Source: Podaxis mareebaensis
Lineage: Eukaryota > Basidiomycota > Agaricomycetes > Agaricales > Agaricaceae
Assembly (NCBI GenBank): GCA_018524725.1
Contig: JAEUWP010000416.1
Coordinates: 22,480 to 86,479, forward strand
Direction of reading: 5' to 3'
DNA length: 64,000 nucleotides
Below, in pieces: positions 12,000 to 24,652 of the stretch (position 1 is the first letter of the stretch; every line of letters begins with the position of its first letter). Under the pieces are notes generated by a model. It had not been told where the DNA came from and did not search any database. It saw nothing but the letters and a program-made list of their open reading frames with translations. A program made the translations under genes and the position numbers.

Positions 12000-14480
12000 A
12001 GCTTTTGGAGGTTCTGGAAGAAGGTGTATGTTCTGGAAGGTGAATGATGTTCATGGTGTTGCTGTTGTCCTTGTGCGTGTTCATGAGCAACTCGTACTGC
12101 GCAAATCTTGGGCTGTGATCGACGATTGCTGATTATCACCTTTGTGAGTCGGGGAAATACCACTTAGTTAGGATGCCGTGTAGGTGGCTGTTTAAACACC
12201 GTTTGTACACGCCACGTTCAGCCATTTACCAAGTCGCGTCATGGATTACAGATCACGGACACTATTGCCATATGATTGCGTTTGGGTGTATGTTTTCCCA
12301 AACATGCCACGCCATCATTAATCACCCCCGCTGCCCGTGGATTGAACGATTGTGGCGGAATTTTGCGTCGTGGATGCCTTGAGGTAGCGCTTCTTCTCCA
12401 CACTTGTCGCAAATGTGAGCGCGTGAGGAGACAAGGGCTATAGCGCTTCGCCATACCCGAATGCTGTTATACTGATAGCATAGGGATGACTCCCATGTGT
12501 GGTATGCCCATTGCCCTGCCTCACGCGAAATGCAGACTTTGAGCTATGAACCAGTCGCAGAGGCCTGAGTGGAGAAGGTTACATGGTATGACTCGCACTA
12601 CGCACCCGCAACTTCATATCACCCCAGTTCCTCAGGCTGAGAGGCGTAAGGCACGGATCATCGATCATATATCACACTGACATACATAGCCACAACTCCT
12701 CAGGCGCCTGGTTTTCCGCAGCGCAGCAAGCACACATTCTGTCCCTTTTGTTCTGCTCTGCTTGTGTCAAAGTCGAACCAGGTGACGACCCATAGTGGTA
12801 AGTTCTCTTCAGATTTTCTATGGAATCAAGCATTCAGGTGGCACTTCGCCCGAACACGGACATTCCAGGCAACTTTCCTCTGATGGAGCAACGCCGGGCA
12901 CCTCCGATTTCCAAATCCTGAATTCTGAAGGCCAAGTTCCCTTGGACCTGGAAGTTCGCCAGAAAATTTTGGGTGCCCGCATGAAGTGAACCAGAAATAC
13001 GCCTTGAGGCGTGAGGGGTTTACGGCGTGCAGAACACTATTTAGAGGATTCAGGATTCTTTGGGGATGGGGAATGCGGCGTTTTTGATACACGAGGCAGC
13101 GTGTGCTCTGGTGTCGGTGCGAAATCAGGCGACATCAGGCGATGTGTCGGGAAGTTGAGTGGCCTGGGATAGGTTTATACATTATCGTGAGGCCTCGAGG
13201 CACGTCTATCTGATCTTATCTAATCGCTTGAGGGGAAGCTTATCTTCCCTTTGTCCTGTCTCTTTACCTTTTCAAGGGTCCGTGCAGGTTTTACTTCTTG
13301 ATTATCTGGGCAGTAGAGCGCGAGGGCCGAGACTTGAGCGTGATGTCATGTTTTCGTTGTCTACCAATCTCATCGACCCAGGTGGAGTGTGCAGGTGTGG
13401 CGGCTCGTTGGCCATCGCCACTTCATCAGCTCTATTTCGCTGATCGAGTTGTCAAAGGGCTCAGGGTCATTAACCGGGGGCCAGTGTGGTTACATGTGAG
13501 TATGTAAGAAGGTGTAAGGCCAGACCGGCCAGGCTTGGTCAGAGGGCACACTCTGGAAATCACCGAAACCTGTCTCCCTTTCCTCACGGAAATTTCTTTA
13601 CTATCAATCATCTCACTTCGCTTTTCGGTAAACAGAAAAGCCTGATGTGTTTCAACTTGGAACGATTGATAGCATTCAAGTGCGAGTTTACCTGAGTGCA
13701 ACATTTCATCAACTTGCTCACCTGACGCAGATCGAATATAAGTGGAAAATAGGCCAGAAAAACAAATAAAGTGATGCCGTAAAAGGAGAAAAGGGTCGTC
13801 CCGACGATCCAGCGGTATGAGCCGGGTCACCCGAAATACTCGTGGTTTGCCTTTTCGGGAGAGCTTTTTCTTTTGTCCAATATCTGACTGGCAGTTGGCA
13901 GGCAGCTAGGAATTCCGCCTTCTTTTCTAGAAGTGCGCCCCGGACATGGCAGTGGGTTGGTGAGGTTAGGGTTGGTAGTTGATGTATGACGTGGTAGCGG
14001 GTGCATCGATGACGATTTCTTCGAGCCACGTATGGTTCGCAATTTGGTCACCTGGTGGAATTCTACTGGGATCCTGTCTTCTCTTTTCTTTTTCCTTTCT
14101 GTTTTCTGAGACTTACGGGATGATGCGCATGTGTATGTGTATGTGCATAGAGTGGGCTGTCATGTGCGATTGATAAATGGATAATTGATAGTTGGTGGCT
14201 GTTAATTCGGTCCACTCCTGTCAACTCCTTCTCCCGGATTTCTGTTTACTCCTTTCCTGCATATGGGGGGACTTTGGATGCTAGTTTTAGCTCGTCTCTG
14301 CTTTTTACTTGGAAGGAGAAGGATGCATCACGCACGACGTCACTGGTCTCCAAGTATTCTTCGAATTCCCAGGCGTATCATCGACAGGTGAGTGACTTCA
14401 TGTATCCCGACCCCTACTAGGCTCATGGCAACGTACCCTATACACAAATGGACTTCAAAAACAGGAGGGAAATTTTCTGA
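12000..14480. other. gene-poor stretch
   Basis: Contains short coding-looking frames, for example plus 12795-12989 ending PLDLEVRQKILGARMK and minus 13830-13432. None has a supported start and splice structure. I cannot identify a gene. Confidence 0.35.
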
Positions 14481-14481
14481 T

Positions 14482-14941
14482 ACAATCACATACATCCAAA
14501 AAGGTTCTTGGACAGGGTGGTCTCCACTCGGGGGAGATATACAGTGGTGAAGTGTTCACAAGGAACACCAAACGAACTCCTCAATCCCAGTCGGCCGAGG
14601 GGTCGATTTATCGGCTTTCGGGGGTGCAAGCTTCAGTGACAGGAAAAGTGGAAGGAGAGGAGCGTTGGGAGCACGGACGAGTTCACTTCCGGGTTTCACA
14701 GGTCTTTTCATACCCAATAGTGGGAGCTGGTTATCTCTAGAGGGGGCTTCCAGGACACGCGTCGACCGTTGATAATGAGTTTGCTCCACTGCTCGCAGCT
14801 GCAGTCAGAGACCGAACATACAGGATTATCCCTCATACCAATTCCGGACTGGTAAATGTCTTTCTGGAAGACTTCGACCAACTTAGTACACGCATTCGTG
14901 AACGTCACACGACTTTGGGTTATTTCCGTCTAGAATCTTAG
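14482..14941 (+). pseudogene. open frame broken by one stop, possible relic or unspliced gene
   Basis: One plus-strand frame runs from about 14482 to a TAG at 14939-14941 and is interrupted only by a TAG at 14738-14740. After the interruption it reads like genuine protein (DNEFAPLLAAAVRDRTYRII and then SGLVNVFLEDFDQLSTRIRE). Before it, the frame contains GVQASVTGKVEGEERWEHGR. A short intron ending at CTCTAG (14740) would remove the stop, for example from GTTTCA near 14693, but that donor is weak. The family is unknown. Other frames here are also partly open, so this remains tentative. Confidence 0.3.
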
Positions 14942-14949
14942 AGGCGGGG

Positions 14950-16850
14950 GCTCTTCCATTCCTGCGGTATTCAGCGCTTAGTCCACCATTCTGGCTGTTC
15001 ATATGGCTATTCTCGAAATCTTTCCACCTGCTCTCTCCGGTCTCGGATTCTCTTCCGCTTTTCACCGCATCCCCGCTGCTCAGTTCATTCCATCGTGTCC
15101 TTCCAAGGCTTCCCAGCGAGAACGTCCACATCATCGTGTATTCTACCGACATCTCGTTTCCGAATATAACACCGATGCGAAGACGCAAATGGGGAGTGCT
15201 GCGAACCCGTTCCAGTTCGAGAGCATTCACACATGCCCAGAGCACGAGCGCATCAAGCCTTCTAATTTCGGTGTTGCCTGATTCTCGGTACCCCGGTACT
15301 CCAGTGCTCGGTGCTGGGGAAGGGCGCGGCGACCCAAGTCTGGGTGACCTATTTCAGGTTCCCTAGGCTCGACTTTGGCTCGTTCAGTCCCATCGTTGAT
15401 GGTCGATAGGGGTCAGGGTCCTTGGAGTTGCTCAGAGTGGGGTCAAAGCGCTAGACGTGCGACCCTTTCTTGTTGCGCTATTCTTGGGACCGACTTGCTC
15501 TGTCCGCGGGAATCTTATTTGATGACAATGATTAATCGTGGAGATGATTTAGGAGTTTTCAGGGAGGGTTGGAGGCAGTTTGAAGGATCTGGGGTATGAT
15601 GGTTATCTGATTATGCGGGGGGTATGATTGAGGTTGAAGGTATGAATACGATCAATATCGTGCGGATAGACCCTGAACATGGCTTTTGTAGGCCCGTGCT
15701 TGTTTCCTTCCGAGACTCAGCTTGTAAGCCAGCACAGGTCGAATCCCAATGTGAAAGGTCGTCCCCCACCTGGTGATACCAAATTACAGTCCCCCTGGTT
15801 GGATTGTGGAAGCTTATCGACGACGATACGAGTCTACGCACTTCTCGGGAGACCTACATGCCTACACAAAAGAGCTTGATCATCACAATTGGCCCCTTCT
15901 CTCCTCCCCTTTACCCCTTCGTCGGACCAGCATTCATTCCTAATTTCCAACGATCCAGCAACCCGGCGTGGACATTTGCTCGATCGTATCCGGTTGTTCA
16001 GGGAATTAATATGTTATCGCAGCAGCAGCAGATGACCTGAACCTGGGCTGTGCCACAGCTCTCAAGGCTGAGGCCAGAGTCAAGAAGTCAAGATGAGTTG
16101 GCGCCCGGAGTCACGCAATCGAACTGGGCCCTGATCTTTACTGGCACCTTGCGTCCCTTCTAGTTCCGCCAAGCAGTGACTGTGACCGAGCGTCCAACGC
16201 TACGGTCAAGACTCGAATCATGTTGCGTCATGACTTGTTCAAGTGACGATCACAGTCACGAACTTAGGGATGAGCAGGGCTGGTTTGGTTTTTGATTTCA
16301 TTTATGTAGGTTGGACCAACTGGCTAGAGTTCGCTGTAGGGTTGCCTCGAAAGGGACTTTTCTCGATCTGAGCATTACTAGAGGTGTGACGAGATTTGGT
16401 GAGAAGCCAGGGTGAAGGAGTCGCTTTGCAGATAAGCCTTGCTGCGCGCCTTTGCTTCTTCCTTCACGGATGGCTTTGCCTGTCGACACCGGCGGGGGCT
16501 GTATATTCCACAACGACTCGAGCTAAAGTGTTGGGATTTAGTTCTCCCGTGGTTTGGAACTATGCCTTCGATCCGCTGGAATTTCGCTTCTGATCCGAAG
16601 GTGATGGATGATGATTAGACGGCTAGTGCGTTATAGTTTATCTTTACACTGCCCTCCTGACTGACTGCTGTTCCTACAAGCTTTAACACGTGTGGCATAC
16701 AAAAATATATGTCATCGTGGAACGTGCACTCTTTCAACGCCTCAGTAATATCTTCAATACAGGAGGAGGGCTGTCCTAGTTCATATCCACGGCGTCTATC
16801 TGTCTATTTGATGACATCTTTTTGGCGCCCTTCAATCGTCACGATTGATA
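14950..16850. other. gene-poor stretch
   Basis: Short frames on both strands without support. Nothing recognisable. Confidence 0.35.
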
Positions 16851-16854
16851 CACG

Positions 16855-17250
16855 TTGCCTGTGATCCTCACCTCGAACATATGCTATCTAATCAAAGCTT
16901 GGACGCGCATACACGCGTGTTCATCGTTACAGTCGCTCCTGGTTACAAACCACGACCAAGCCAACCAGTTTCACGCGTGGAATCAAGCCGATTCGAACGA
17001 GGAGAACCAATACGTTCAAGAAGACGAATTCGGGTTTTTTGGCTCATCCCTAACCCTTGTGACGCCCAGGAACGTTTCTTGGTTCGGCTGGACTAGCTGG
17101 GTCGATCGTTCTTGTGAAAGGACGGCAAGCAAAGTTGTACCGGAGTGCTCGTTGCCAATGAACTGTCGCCTCTCGTACCCTCAATTCCGGCATCGATACC
17201 TAAATTTCAATACAATTATGTTCGATTCATGTGATCCCTGTGTCTGCTAA
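16855..17250 (+). CDS. coding-looking frame, hypothetical
   Basis: A plus-strand frame whose second half looks coding (QADSNEENQYVQEDEFGFFG and then RNVSWFGWTSWVDRSCERTA). It contains several cysteines and tryptophans, as an extracellular domain might, but no signal peptide is visible. It may belong with the 17.9-18.65 kb segment as one multi-exon gene; the 17.25-17.9 kb interval has three competing frames and I could not connect them. Confidence 0.25.
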   Translation: MPVILTSNICYLIKAWTRIHACSSLQSLLVTNHDQANQFHAWNQADSNEENQYVQEDEFGFFGSSLTLVTPRNVSWFGWTSWVDRSCERTASKVVPECSLPMNCRLSYPQFRHRYLNFNTIMFDSCDPCVC

Positions 17251-17902
17251 TCTGCGACCCCGATGCAGATCCCTCCTCCCCAAGATCGTCCCTTTTGCAA
17301 TTTCGGGTTATACGATTCCTCATTTGGCGTGCCTGTGCATATTAGCCCTTTTGTGCCCCTCTCGGATGCCACGGACAGACGCGGCATCACCCATTGTTCG
17401 ATGCTGGGTTGTGACTGGTATTAACAGTGAAGCGGAATGTCAGGCGACTTCTCGAGTGCTAAAAGAAGTCTGAATCAGGTTTCATGTCTTAGATGAGGGA
17501 TAGTCCAGCCGCGGGTAGGCAGAGCATTCGCTTGTGGGACTTGCTCTTTTCATGTGTAATGCCTGTTGCTCAACATCGACAGCAGCACCCCGCAGCGATC
17601 GGGCCCCTTGACATCATCTCTGGAAACAACAATCGCTCTATTGTCGTGCGCGGTGCATCCATGCACATGACTTGGAACATTTCTCCCATTGTGTCGTCAT
17701 GTGTGGGCGCCGCCGTCATCGGAATGGTTGTCGATGACGGTGGAGAAGCCATGGTGGTTACAGAAACACGAGGTTTTCGCGTACTTTCGTGGACTGCGTG
17801 CCTCCACGTGTTTCCGTACTCGTTGGTTTGACTTAGTGGATGTCCAACTGGTGGTCTTGACTGCTCCTTGATCAAGGCAAGCTCTTAAGCTTCACCTATA
17901 GC

Positions 17903-18648
17903 ATTATTGATGGGCGTCTGTGGAAGGACTCGGAGGCCAGTCTCATCTTTGGCCGAAACTCGAAATTAACGGATGGAGGATGGAACTTTTCTCACGAGTC
18001 ATACGGCGGCTAAGTTGCTTTTTCATTTGCTGGGGTTGAAAAGAACATTGACGGCAGCAATTGGTCAAATGTTCAAAGTGTTCAACGGGAGCAAACACAT
18101 CGAGCCCAAGCTGGTTTGCAACCTTTGCGGCATGCCAGTTCAGATCATTCAATGTTAATGACGACGAGCTCGCCTGACAACTTCCCATCCGGTCTCTTTC
18201 AACCTTCGATCCCTCCGATCACTCCAGTGAGCGTCAACTGTCGACTACCGATAACTTATTAACGTTTATAAGCCGGCTTCTCCATACCCCAATTCTATCC
18301 CTGTTTCTCCGTCCCTTGACATTTTCGGTCAAGACATTGATTGTTCCGATCGTGATCCGTCTGACTTGATTCGCCTTCGCCGGTTGACAGGATCGTACGG
18401 GGATGGCATCATTGACTTCCGCAGGCTCAGTATCTCTCTCACAAATATTGTCTTATCAAGTGGCCGGGTGTTCCCTCATGAACAAGATATAGGTACGCCG
18501 GAAGCTTTATGATTTGGTGAAGGTGATACCGGCTTTGCACTCCGATATCAACTCGATGCTTGAAATCTTATCTGACAACCACAGTTGTGATACGGCTTTA
18601 CTCTTACCGATGAACCAGGAGTTGAAAAGGTTGAGGGTAAAGGACTGA
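17903..18648 (+). pseudogene. multi-exon coding-looking locus with one in-frame stop
   Basis: Segment 1 (17903-18226) follows a good acceptor, CACCTATAG. It begins IIDGRLWKDSEASLIFGRNS and is open for 108 codons except for a TAA at 18011-18013. It ends ...PSIPPITP at a GTGAGC donor. A 46-nt intron (18227-18272, acceptor TTATAAG) joins it in phase to a segment reading PASPYPNSIPVSPSLDIFGQ and then LIRLRRLTGSYGDGIIDFRR. A third stretch (18493-18648) reads KLYDLVKVIPALHSDINSML, helical in character, and ends RLRVKD at a TGA. I could not place the last intron canonically. The proline/serine linker followed by an Asp/Arg-rich segment is protein-like, but I recognise no family. It is either a real gene with splicing I misread or a recent pseudogene. 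Confidence 0.35.
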
Positions 18649-19943
18649 ACTCCTCCAGCCTTTAATCGTGCTTGTTTTCGGATGACACGCATTACTCCAG
18701 AAGATTAATCATTAGTAGCTCAGCCGTAGTTAATGTCGTTTGCTACCAGGATGGTATGGTGGCAGTGGTGCAAAGCTATTAGACTCGGGTGGACTTGAGG
18801 CGGGCTCATTTACATCTTACCATACGTTCTTATCCTAAAGTTAGCTAGCGTGCAACGACTTGACCGATGTAACAGACATAGTTATTTTCTGCTTGAACTC
18901 TGATGCAAGATGAGTTTAGCGCTCAAAGAACGACCCCGTTAAAGCACGAGAAGGGCAAGGTTGTCGGCCTTATGCCGAGCTTTAGCTTGTCCGCGCGGCT
19001 TCGCAGGATGCAGGCCGGACTGTGACGACGATATCAGGCCTGCTAGTCTGGTTGTCGGGCTTGAAGCGCTCCCAACGGGATAACACGAGTCGTCTGACCT
19101 CTCTATTTATATTGGCTCTAGTCAGTGGCTAAAATGGTCAATTGCGCCTTTGCTTTTTCAACGGTGATTAATGGCGCAAGGCCAGGGATAATGTAAGGAT
19201 AATGTATGAGTATAAGGAAAGCTCTTAAACGTGTGTTCCTGCTCTCAGAAGAAGTTTTATGAATTTTTTAGTACAGTCCAGCCGATGGCTAATGTACACT
19301 TAGGTGCGTTGCGCCTTTCCATTTTTGTACTTGCCCTCATCTGGACACATGTATACCGGGAAATAGTTTGTGTGAGGAGTGTTTCGGCCTCTTGCATGTC
19401 CTCGGATTCCCTTGCTTCTCGGCACTGAAACCTGCTTCTCCCTCCGGTTGGTTCAACTCTCACTCTCCAATCCTGGACACACACGCAGCCATACAAGTCG
19501 ACCGTCACAGCTACTGAAGCTTGAAGAATAACCCCTATGTCACTTCTCGCAGAAACGTGTTTTTCTCAGTTAGGGGAGGACAAAAACGGGGAACTGCAAC
19601 ATCGCCGCATGAAGAGCGCCGTCGTGAATCCTCAAGGTGTTCGAGCCCTCAAGGTCGACCTAGGCCATTCTTATCCAGCCATTGGCCAGTGACCACGTTG
19701 CCTAGAACGGATACGATTGGAACGCTGGTGGAGGCCTAGAAGGTAGTTGATCAAGCGGTGGACGCGTGGCTTATCAAGATAACTGGGCTTCGAGCAGGTT
19801 CTAGCCGCCGTAGAAGGCGTGGGTTATCAAGATCAAGAACTTCGAAGGCACAGGATTTGGAAAGTGAGCTGGATTGATGGTCATGTTCTGGGATGGCGGA
19901 GTGGCCGGCAGCTTGTTGGTAAGCGATACCTTGACTGAAACTT

Positions 19944-20171
19944 ATGTTTACAGAAACATATTCTCAGGTCGAAGTTGACCGGTGTCTGAAGAGGATTGGT
20001 GCTTGTATTGATCACCTGTCGGGGTATAATCAGCTTATCAAGATCCCATATCCACCGGTTAATAAAACCCTCTTCGGACAGACGCTGACGGTTTTGGACG
20101 CTCTCCGGTCCGTAAAATGCCTGTCAAGTAGGATTGCAGGAGAACCAATGCACTGTGTTTCGGGGCGATGA
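19944..20171 (+). CDS. coding-looking exon, hypothetical
   Basis: A plus-strand frame with protein-like sequence (SQVEVDRCLKRIGACIDHLS and then LFGQTLTVLDALRSVKCLSS), apparently alpha-helical. The start is uncertain (ATG at 19944 or an upstream exon) and the frame ends at TGA 20171. Downstream to 20.7 kb there are several partly open frames on both strands, so the gene structure is unresolved. Confidence 0.28.
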   Translation: MFTETYSQVEVDRCLKRIGACIDHLSGYNQLIKIPYPPVNKTLFGQTLTVLDALRSVKCLSSRIAGEPMHCVSGR

Positions 20172-20179
20172 TATGTTCG

Positions 20180-22400
20180 GTGGCTACGTCGATGCTAAAC
20201 GCAACAGAGAACGCTCGAGGTATCTTCCTCCACTGTCCCATTGCAAAACAAGTTGCATGGAACAACACCGGGGATGTGGGGAAGATCGGCTTGAGAATTC
20301 ACCGACATGTTGAACGAAGCATTTCTCTCTCACGATCGTTCCCGTTGCACCGCATTCTGTCACTTCAGACGCACAGAGCCACTTGTCCATCAGGGTTATC
20401 TCGATAACATCGGGGGATTATCTTGATCATTCCTATGTCTGGATGGGCTAGGTGATGGATCACTTGACAGACTGTGGGCCAGGCCGCCGCTCTCGACAGT
20501 GGAGCAGCGTAATAACCAATCGACCGAAGACCAGTCGAAAAAGAACTTCGGAAGTAAGCATAAAGCGGGATGCTCTATTGAAGGGCGAGGAAGTTGGGGA
20601 GAACTCGCCGCTTCACTTTCAGGCCGGTGTCCTTTGAAATGGAGGCCTCTTGGTGTCGGCCAGGTTCTAGCGAGTTCCATCTTCCCAATGTGTGGGCGTT
20701 GATGCACCGTGGGGATTGGTTCATGAGAAATCGCGTATGCTAGAACGCCCTTTGGAAAAACTGCTATTGGCGAACTGACCGGAACATCTTGGTTCACCCA
20801 TAAGAGTCTCATAGGGCTCAAGTCTTCGACCAACCGCTTTCCCAACGGCAGCGGACAACTTAAACGATACCTCTTCACACGCGAGGGCTCGCTGATTCTG
20901 TGACGACTTCGAATGTCAAGAGTTGCGCGTTTGGGCCGACAGGGTAGTCTATTTTGGTCCTGTGGGCATGTGGAAGGCCGAGTCGGTGCTCGAGTTCTGT
21001 TACTGAGAAAATGGTTTCGGTTCTGGCAGTGCTCTCGGGTGATTTAGGAGTACTCGTGTGTTGTATTTGCTCTGAACCAGAGACATTAGTGCAGGCAATG
21101 ATGATCCGATGACGTCTTCGTGGCTTGGCTATTAGGCAGTCCTTCTGAGCATATGGCCAGCTATCCGTTCAAAATCACAATGAGATAGACAAAACCTGAT
21201 TACGACGAGCCGGACCCCCAACGACCTTCGTGCATTTCGCCCCTTGAATAGCAATCAGTGCAAGAATAGGCACCTTCATGTTATCCAATCGCGATCGCGC
21301 CGTAACTGCTCGATTGTTAATACCCCATTTGTTAGCCGAATTACCTTTCCGGTAGAGGGTGTCTGGCGGTGCTTTTCGAATCCCGGGAGTGACGAGGTGC
21401 TCTCTAACAAAAGGGACACCCACTCAGAACTCCTGGCTGCACCCGCAATGTTTCCATAACTCAGAATCAAATTACTAGTTATTGTGTCAATGATACGACT
21501 TGTTCCCTAAATTTGCACAGCTAGCCTAGGCCAATCTTCAATTCCAACCTCTGGACGACATGGTATCCCGCAACCCAGATTTTGCTGATACTTTGGGTAG
21601 ACCTCAGTTGAGGTGGGGAAATAGACAAACGAAGAAGCTTTTGGTTGTCCATTCGATCGTAGCAAACCCAGACCAAGCCGGATGGAGGGGGGGACAAACA
21701 TGGAAGACGGTGAGCCCATAATTGGAAAACGAGGATGATTATAATGAACAGATAGCTACCTTTTCTAGCTTGTCCAAGATCTTTTCGTCAGAGTGGTGGT
21801 CCAAACCAATTGAGCATCGGAATTCACTAAAGGGGTGAGATTCGGTTGAAAACATGCGGGGTCGCATATATGAGGATCTCGTGCTCCAACCGATAGAAAG
21901 CACATGTGCTGAATCAGTTCACCGTGGAGTCTGTCTTGACTAAGGAAATGTCAGGTTCAAAATCTGGATCATACGACCTATGGGATGGAAGCTGGTGGGT
22001 CCTTCCTCGAAAATCTGCATGCCATGGACAACCGAGCCCATCTTAGTCAACATTTTCCTTCAGGTAGGTAGGCGAGTCGACACATTGGCACCTTGAGTCT
22101 TTTTCGGGAATTAGGTTCGAACACTGCGTGGATGTATTTTGTACATTGATCGTGATGAATGGTATAACATGATCGCCGTCACGGAAGAGTGTTCGAGGCG
22201 GAAAGAAGAGACTAAGCAAGAAATCTACAATCAACAGTGATCATACTAATAAGTTATTGCAACTTAACTTGAAATGGCATAGCGTTCATACTGTTCATAC
22301 CCATAAAAATGCTCCTCGAAAGCAGTAGAACCGGAATCAGAATAAAAGAGGGGGCGTCAAAAGGCAAAAGAAAAAGGGACCAGAAAGAGGTGCGGGAGAA
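20180..22400. other. gene-poor stretch downstream of CENP-C
   Basis: Overlapping open frames at 20.4-20.9 kb on both strands; I cannot decide between them. The remainder holds nothing recognised, apart from the likely 3' untranslated region of the minus-strand CENP-C gene just below 22404. Confidence 0.35.
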
Positions 22401-22403
22401 AGG

Positions 22404-24498
22404 TCACACTCTTGCTGAAGGAGCTCTCTTTCCAGTCTTCGCCTGTCGGTTCTGAGACGCTGCAGGTGGCATGCTTTGTGCCGCTCGTCTAGCACCGCCC
22501 GCCGTAGCAGCCAACGGGCGACCAGGACTCGATGATTGCACTTCTTCCAACGACTTCTTCCTCTCCTTCTCGGAGCCCTTGTTACGAGGAGTGCGTATGA
22601 CGCTCCCCGAAGGTTCATTGTCGTCTTTTGGTACTTTACGGGCTTGAGTGAAGAAGAGTTTGGCTTCGCGCGTGGAGATGTTTTCAATGAAGTAAGTGTT
22701 GCCTAGTATTCAAAAATATGTCAGGGGGAGGATAGGTGATATAGGATATGGCGTACCTCGAGGGGCGATGAACATGCCTCCCGTAGCCACTACCTTACTA
22801 ACTTCGTGGACTTTGAAGTTAACTGCCCCCTCAATCACATAGAATATCTGGAATGACGTTGAGCGGCGGCCTAGTGCAGCGAGAAGTTGTTGTCTCACAT
22901 ATGTATTGTCCTTTGTTGCTTTCGTTGGTTTGCGACAGTCGGGTGGTATCACCAGTTGGCCAGCGGCGACGAAATCAGAATCACCGAAGACCTTCTCGAA
23001 TAGCCAATCACTATTCCCAGCCTTGGATAGTGATACTCTCTTCGCAGTCCACACAAGCCCTGGGATCCGCGTCAGTAGGTTGAGCTCAAATGATAGAACA
23101 GTACATACGTCGCACGACCAGAGCCTGTTTATCGATATCATAGACTTCGCCGAATGGGTCTGTTGCATCGTCCCATCCTTCCTCGGGGTTATATACAGCT
23201 GGTGGGGCCTTACGGTCCACCGTCTTGCTTCGCGCTCTGTTAAACCCTCGTTTGTGCTTCCCGAGTGGTTGGGGGGTGTCAGTGGGAATTCGTCGGATTT
23301 CTTTGATCGTAGGAACGAGGATTGGGCCAGAGCTATTCGTTCGGCCGTAAACCACTTTCTCTCCTCTCCACCATTCTAGAGGTTTGAAACGTTCTCGTTT
23401 ACTCCGGCGGACTCCATCTCGCGGCTCTGAGCTTTGGCCTTGGTGTCTGAGTGGATGAAGGAGAAAGACTGACTCACCCCAGTTTTCCTTCTTTGATTTG
23501 GAAGACGTGTTTTTCTTAGGGCGGTCCTTCTCCGCAACCTTTTGTTTCTTCTTTGGTGGTGGTGAAGGCTCTCGTTCCTCTTCCCCCTCCGAGTCGTATT
23601 GCTCGACGTCATTCAAGCCCTGTGCGATCTCCTCCTCTACTGCCTCGTCTTCTTCCTGTATATCCTCCAAGTGCGCTTTGCGCTTACCCTTTTCCATCCT
23701 TGGTGGTGATTCTGGTGGTGGTTCCTCTGGTTCATCAACTTCTGTCTCATCCTCGTCCGGTCCATCCATTTCCTGATCAATTTGGGCAAAACTCTTCCTT
23801 CGAGGTGAGCTCCGTTGTGGCGGAGATGGTGGCGGGGGGGAGTCTTCCGCACCATAGTCCCCATTCAGATTCTCCATGCCACTAACATCCATGTCGTCTC
23901 CGTAATTTCCGTAATCCGCTGGTTCGTTGTCAGAGTCCGAGTCCGGCTCAAAATTCCGAGCGGTCACAGATGTTGACAGGCTAGAAGGACCGGCCTTTGC
24001 GACGCGTGATATTGATTTGCGTGGGCGGGGAGAAGGGATATCGTCGAAGTCGATTTCAGAACTTCGTGCAACGGGTCGTGATGATCCACTAATATTCCTA
24101 AGAGTAGGCGTGGACGGTATACGTGCATTAGACAGATATCGCACTGGAGCTAGGAACGAGAAGAGTGGGAGTGTAAGCGGGTGAAAGTCCGGGGAGCAAG
24201 GTCACGGCGCACTGTCATCAATGTCCATAGACATTTCACCGTCCTCGTCATCGAACTCCGGTTGTTGTATAGCGGGAATAGACTTCTTCCTCCGCTTTGG
24301 TTTCGGCGGAGTACGCTTGTCAGCCTGTTGAAGGACCTCCTCGAATGGTTCAAAGCCATCGGACATACGCTCGACATGTGCGATCCCGATTCCGGTCTTT
24401 TTGCCAACTTCTGGGTTGTCCCCCCGGTAGGGAATGTGTGCCTTTTGTATTCCGCGCCTTGCTGCACCGACGCTGCTCTTCCTGGCAGACGAAGGCAT
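22404..24498 (-). CDS. MIF2: centromere protein C homologue (Mif2/CENP-C), 608 aa
   Basis: Inner-kinetochore protein that binds the centromeric CENP-A nucleosome and links it to outer kinetochore complexes. Six exons by my reading: 24498-24213, 24149-23478, 23426-23109, 23059-22899, 22847-22757, 22702-22404, in frame throughout (609 codons with stop). Visible parts: an N-terminal Mif2-type region (RRGIQKAHIPYRGDNPEVGK, residues about 15-34); a long acidic, Ser/Pro-rich disordered middle; the CENP-C signature motif at about residues 326-348 (RRSKRERFKPLEWWRGEK), which contacts the histone H2A/H2B acidic patch and CENP-A tail; and a C-terminal cupin dimerisation domain (IFYVIEGAVNFKVHEVSK, then ATGGMFIAPRGNTYFIEN), followed by a basic tail. 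The ATG at 24498 is preferred to an in-frame TTG at 24528. It diverges from MTU1 with 154 bp between starts. Intron 1 uses a GTGCGC donor and is the least certain junction. Confidence 0.9.
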
Positions 24499-24652
24499 GG
24501 AGGTCGTCGTGGGTAGTGGTGAGCTCAATTAGATGAGAAGTGTTTCGGTCCGTGAGAAACAAACAATCGACCGCGATATTTGGCAGAATCCCCCGGACCA
24601 AACATCACGCGTCACGCGTTTGATCCTACATGAATTATGGATTTTCCTCACC
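24499..24652. promoter_or_regulatory. divergent promoter between CENP-C and MTU1
   Basis: 154 bp separates the start codons of two head-to-head genes, so both promoters and both 5' untranslated regions must fit here. I see no clear TATA box. It contains a CACGCGTCACGCGT stretch around 24606-24619, a local direct repeat of CACGCGT that could be a regulator site. Confidence 0.5.

Noticed and set aside
20396..20878. 160-codon minus-strand frame
   Set aside because: The plus strand is open over the same DNA in two frames with equally plausible composition; no start or splice evidence decides between them.
23498..23885. Ser-rich plus-strand frames
   Set aside because: Antisense shadows of the acidic, Ser/Pro-rich middle of CENP-C.
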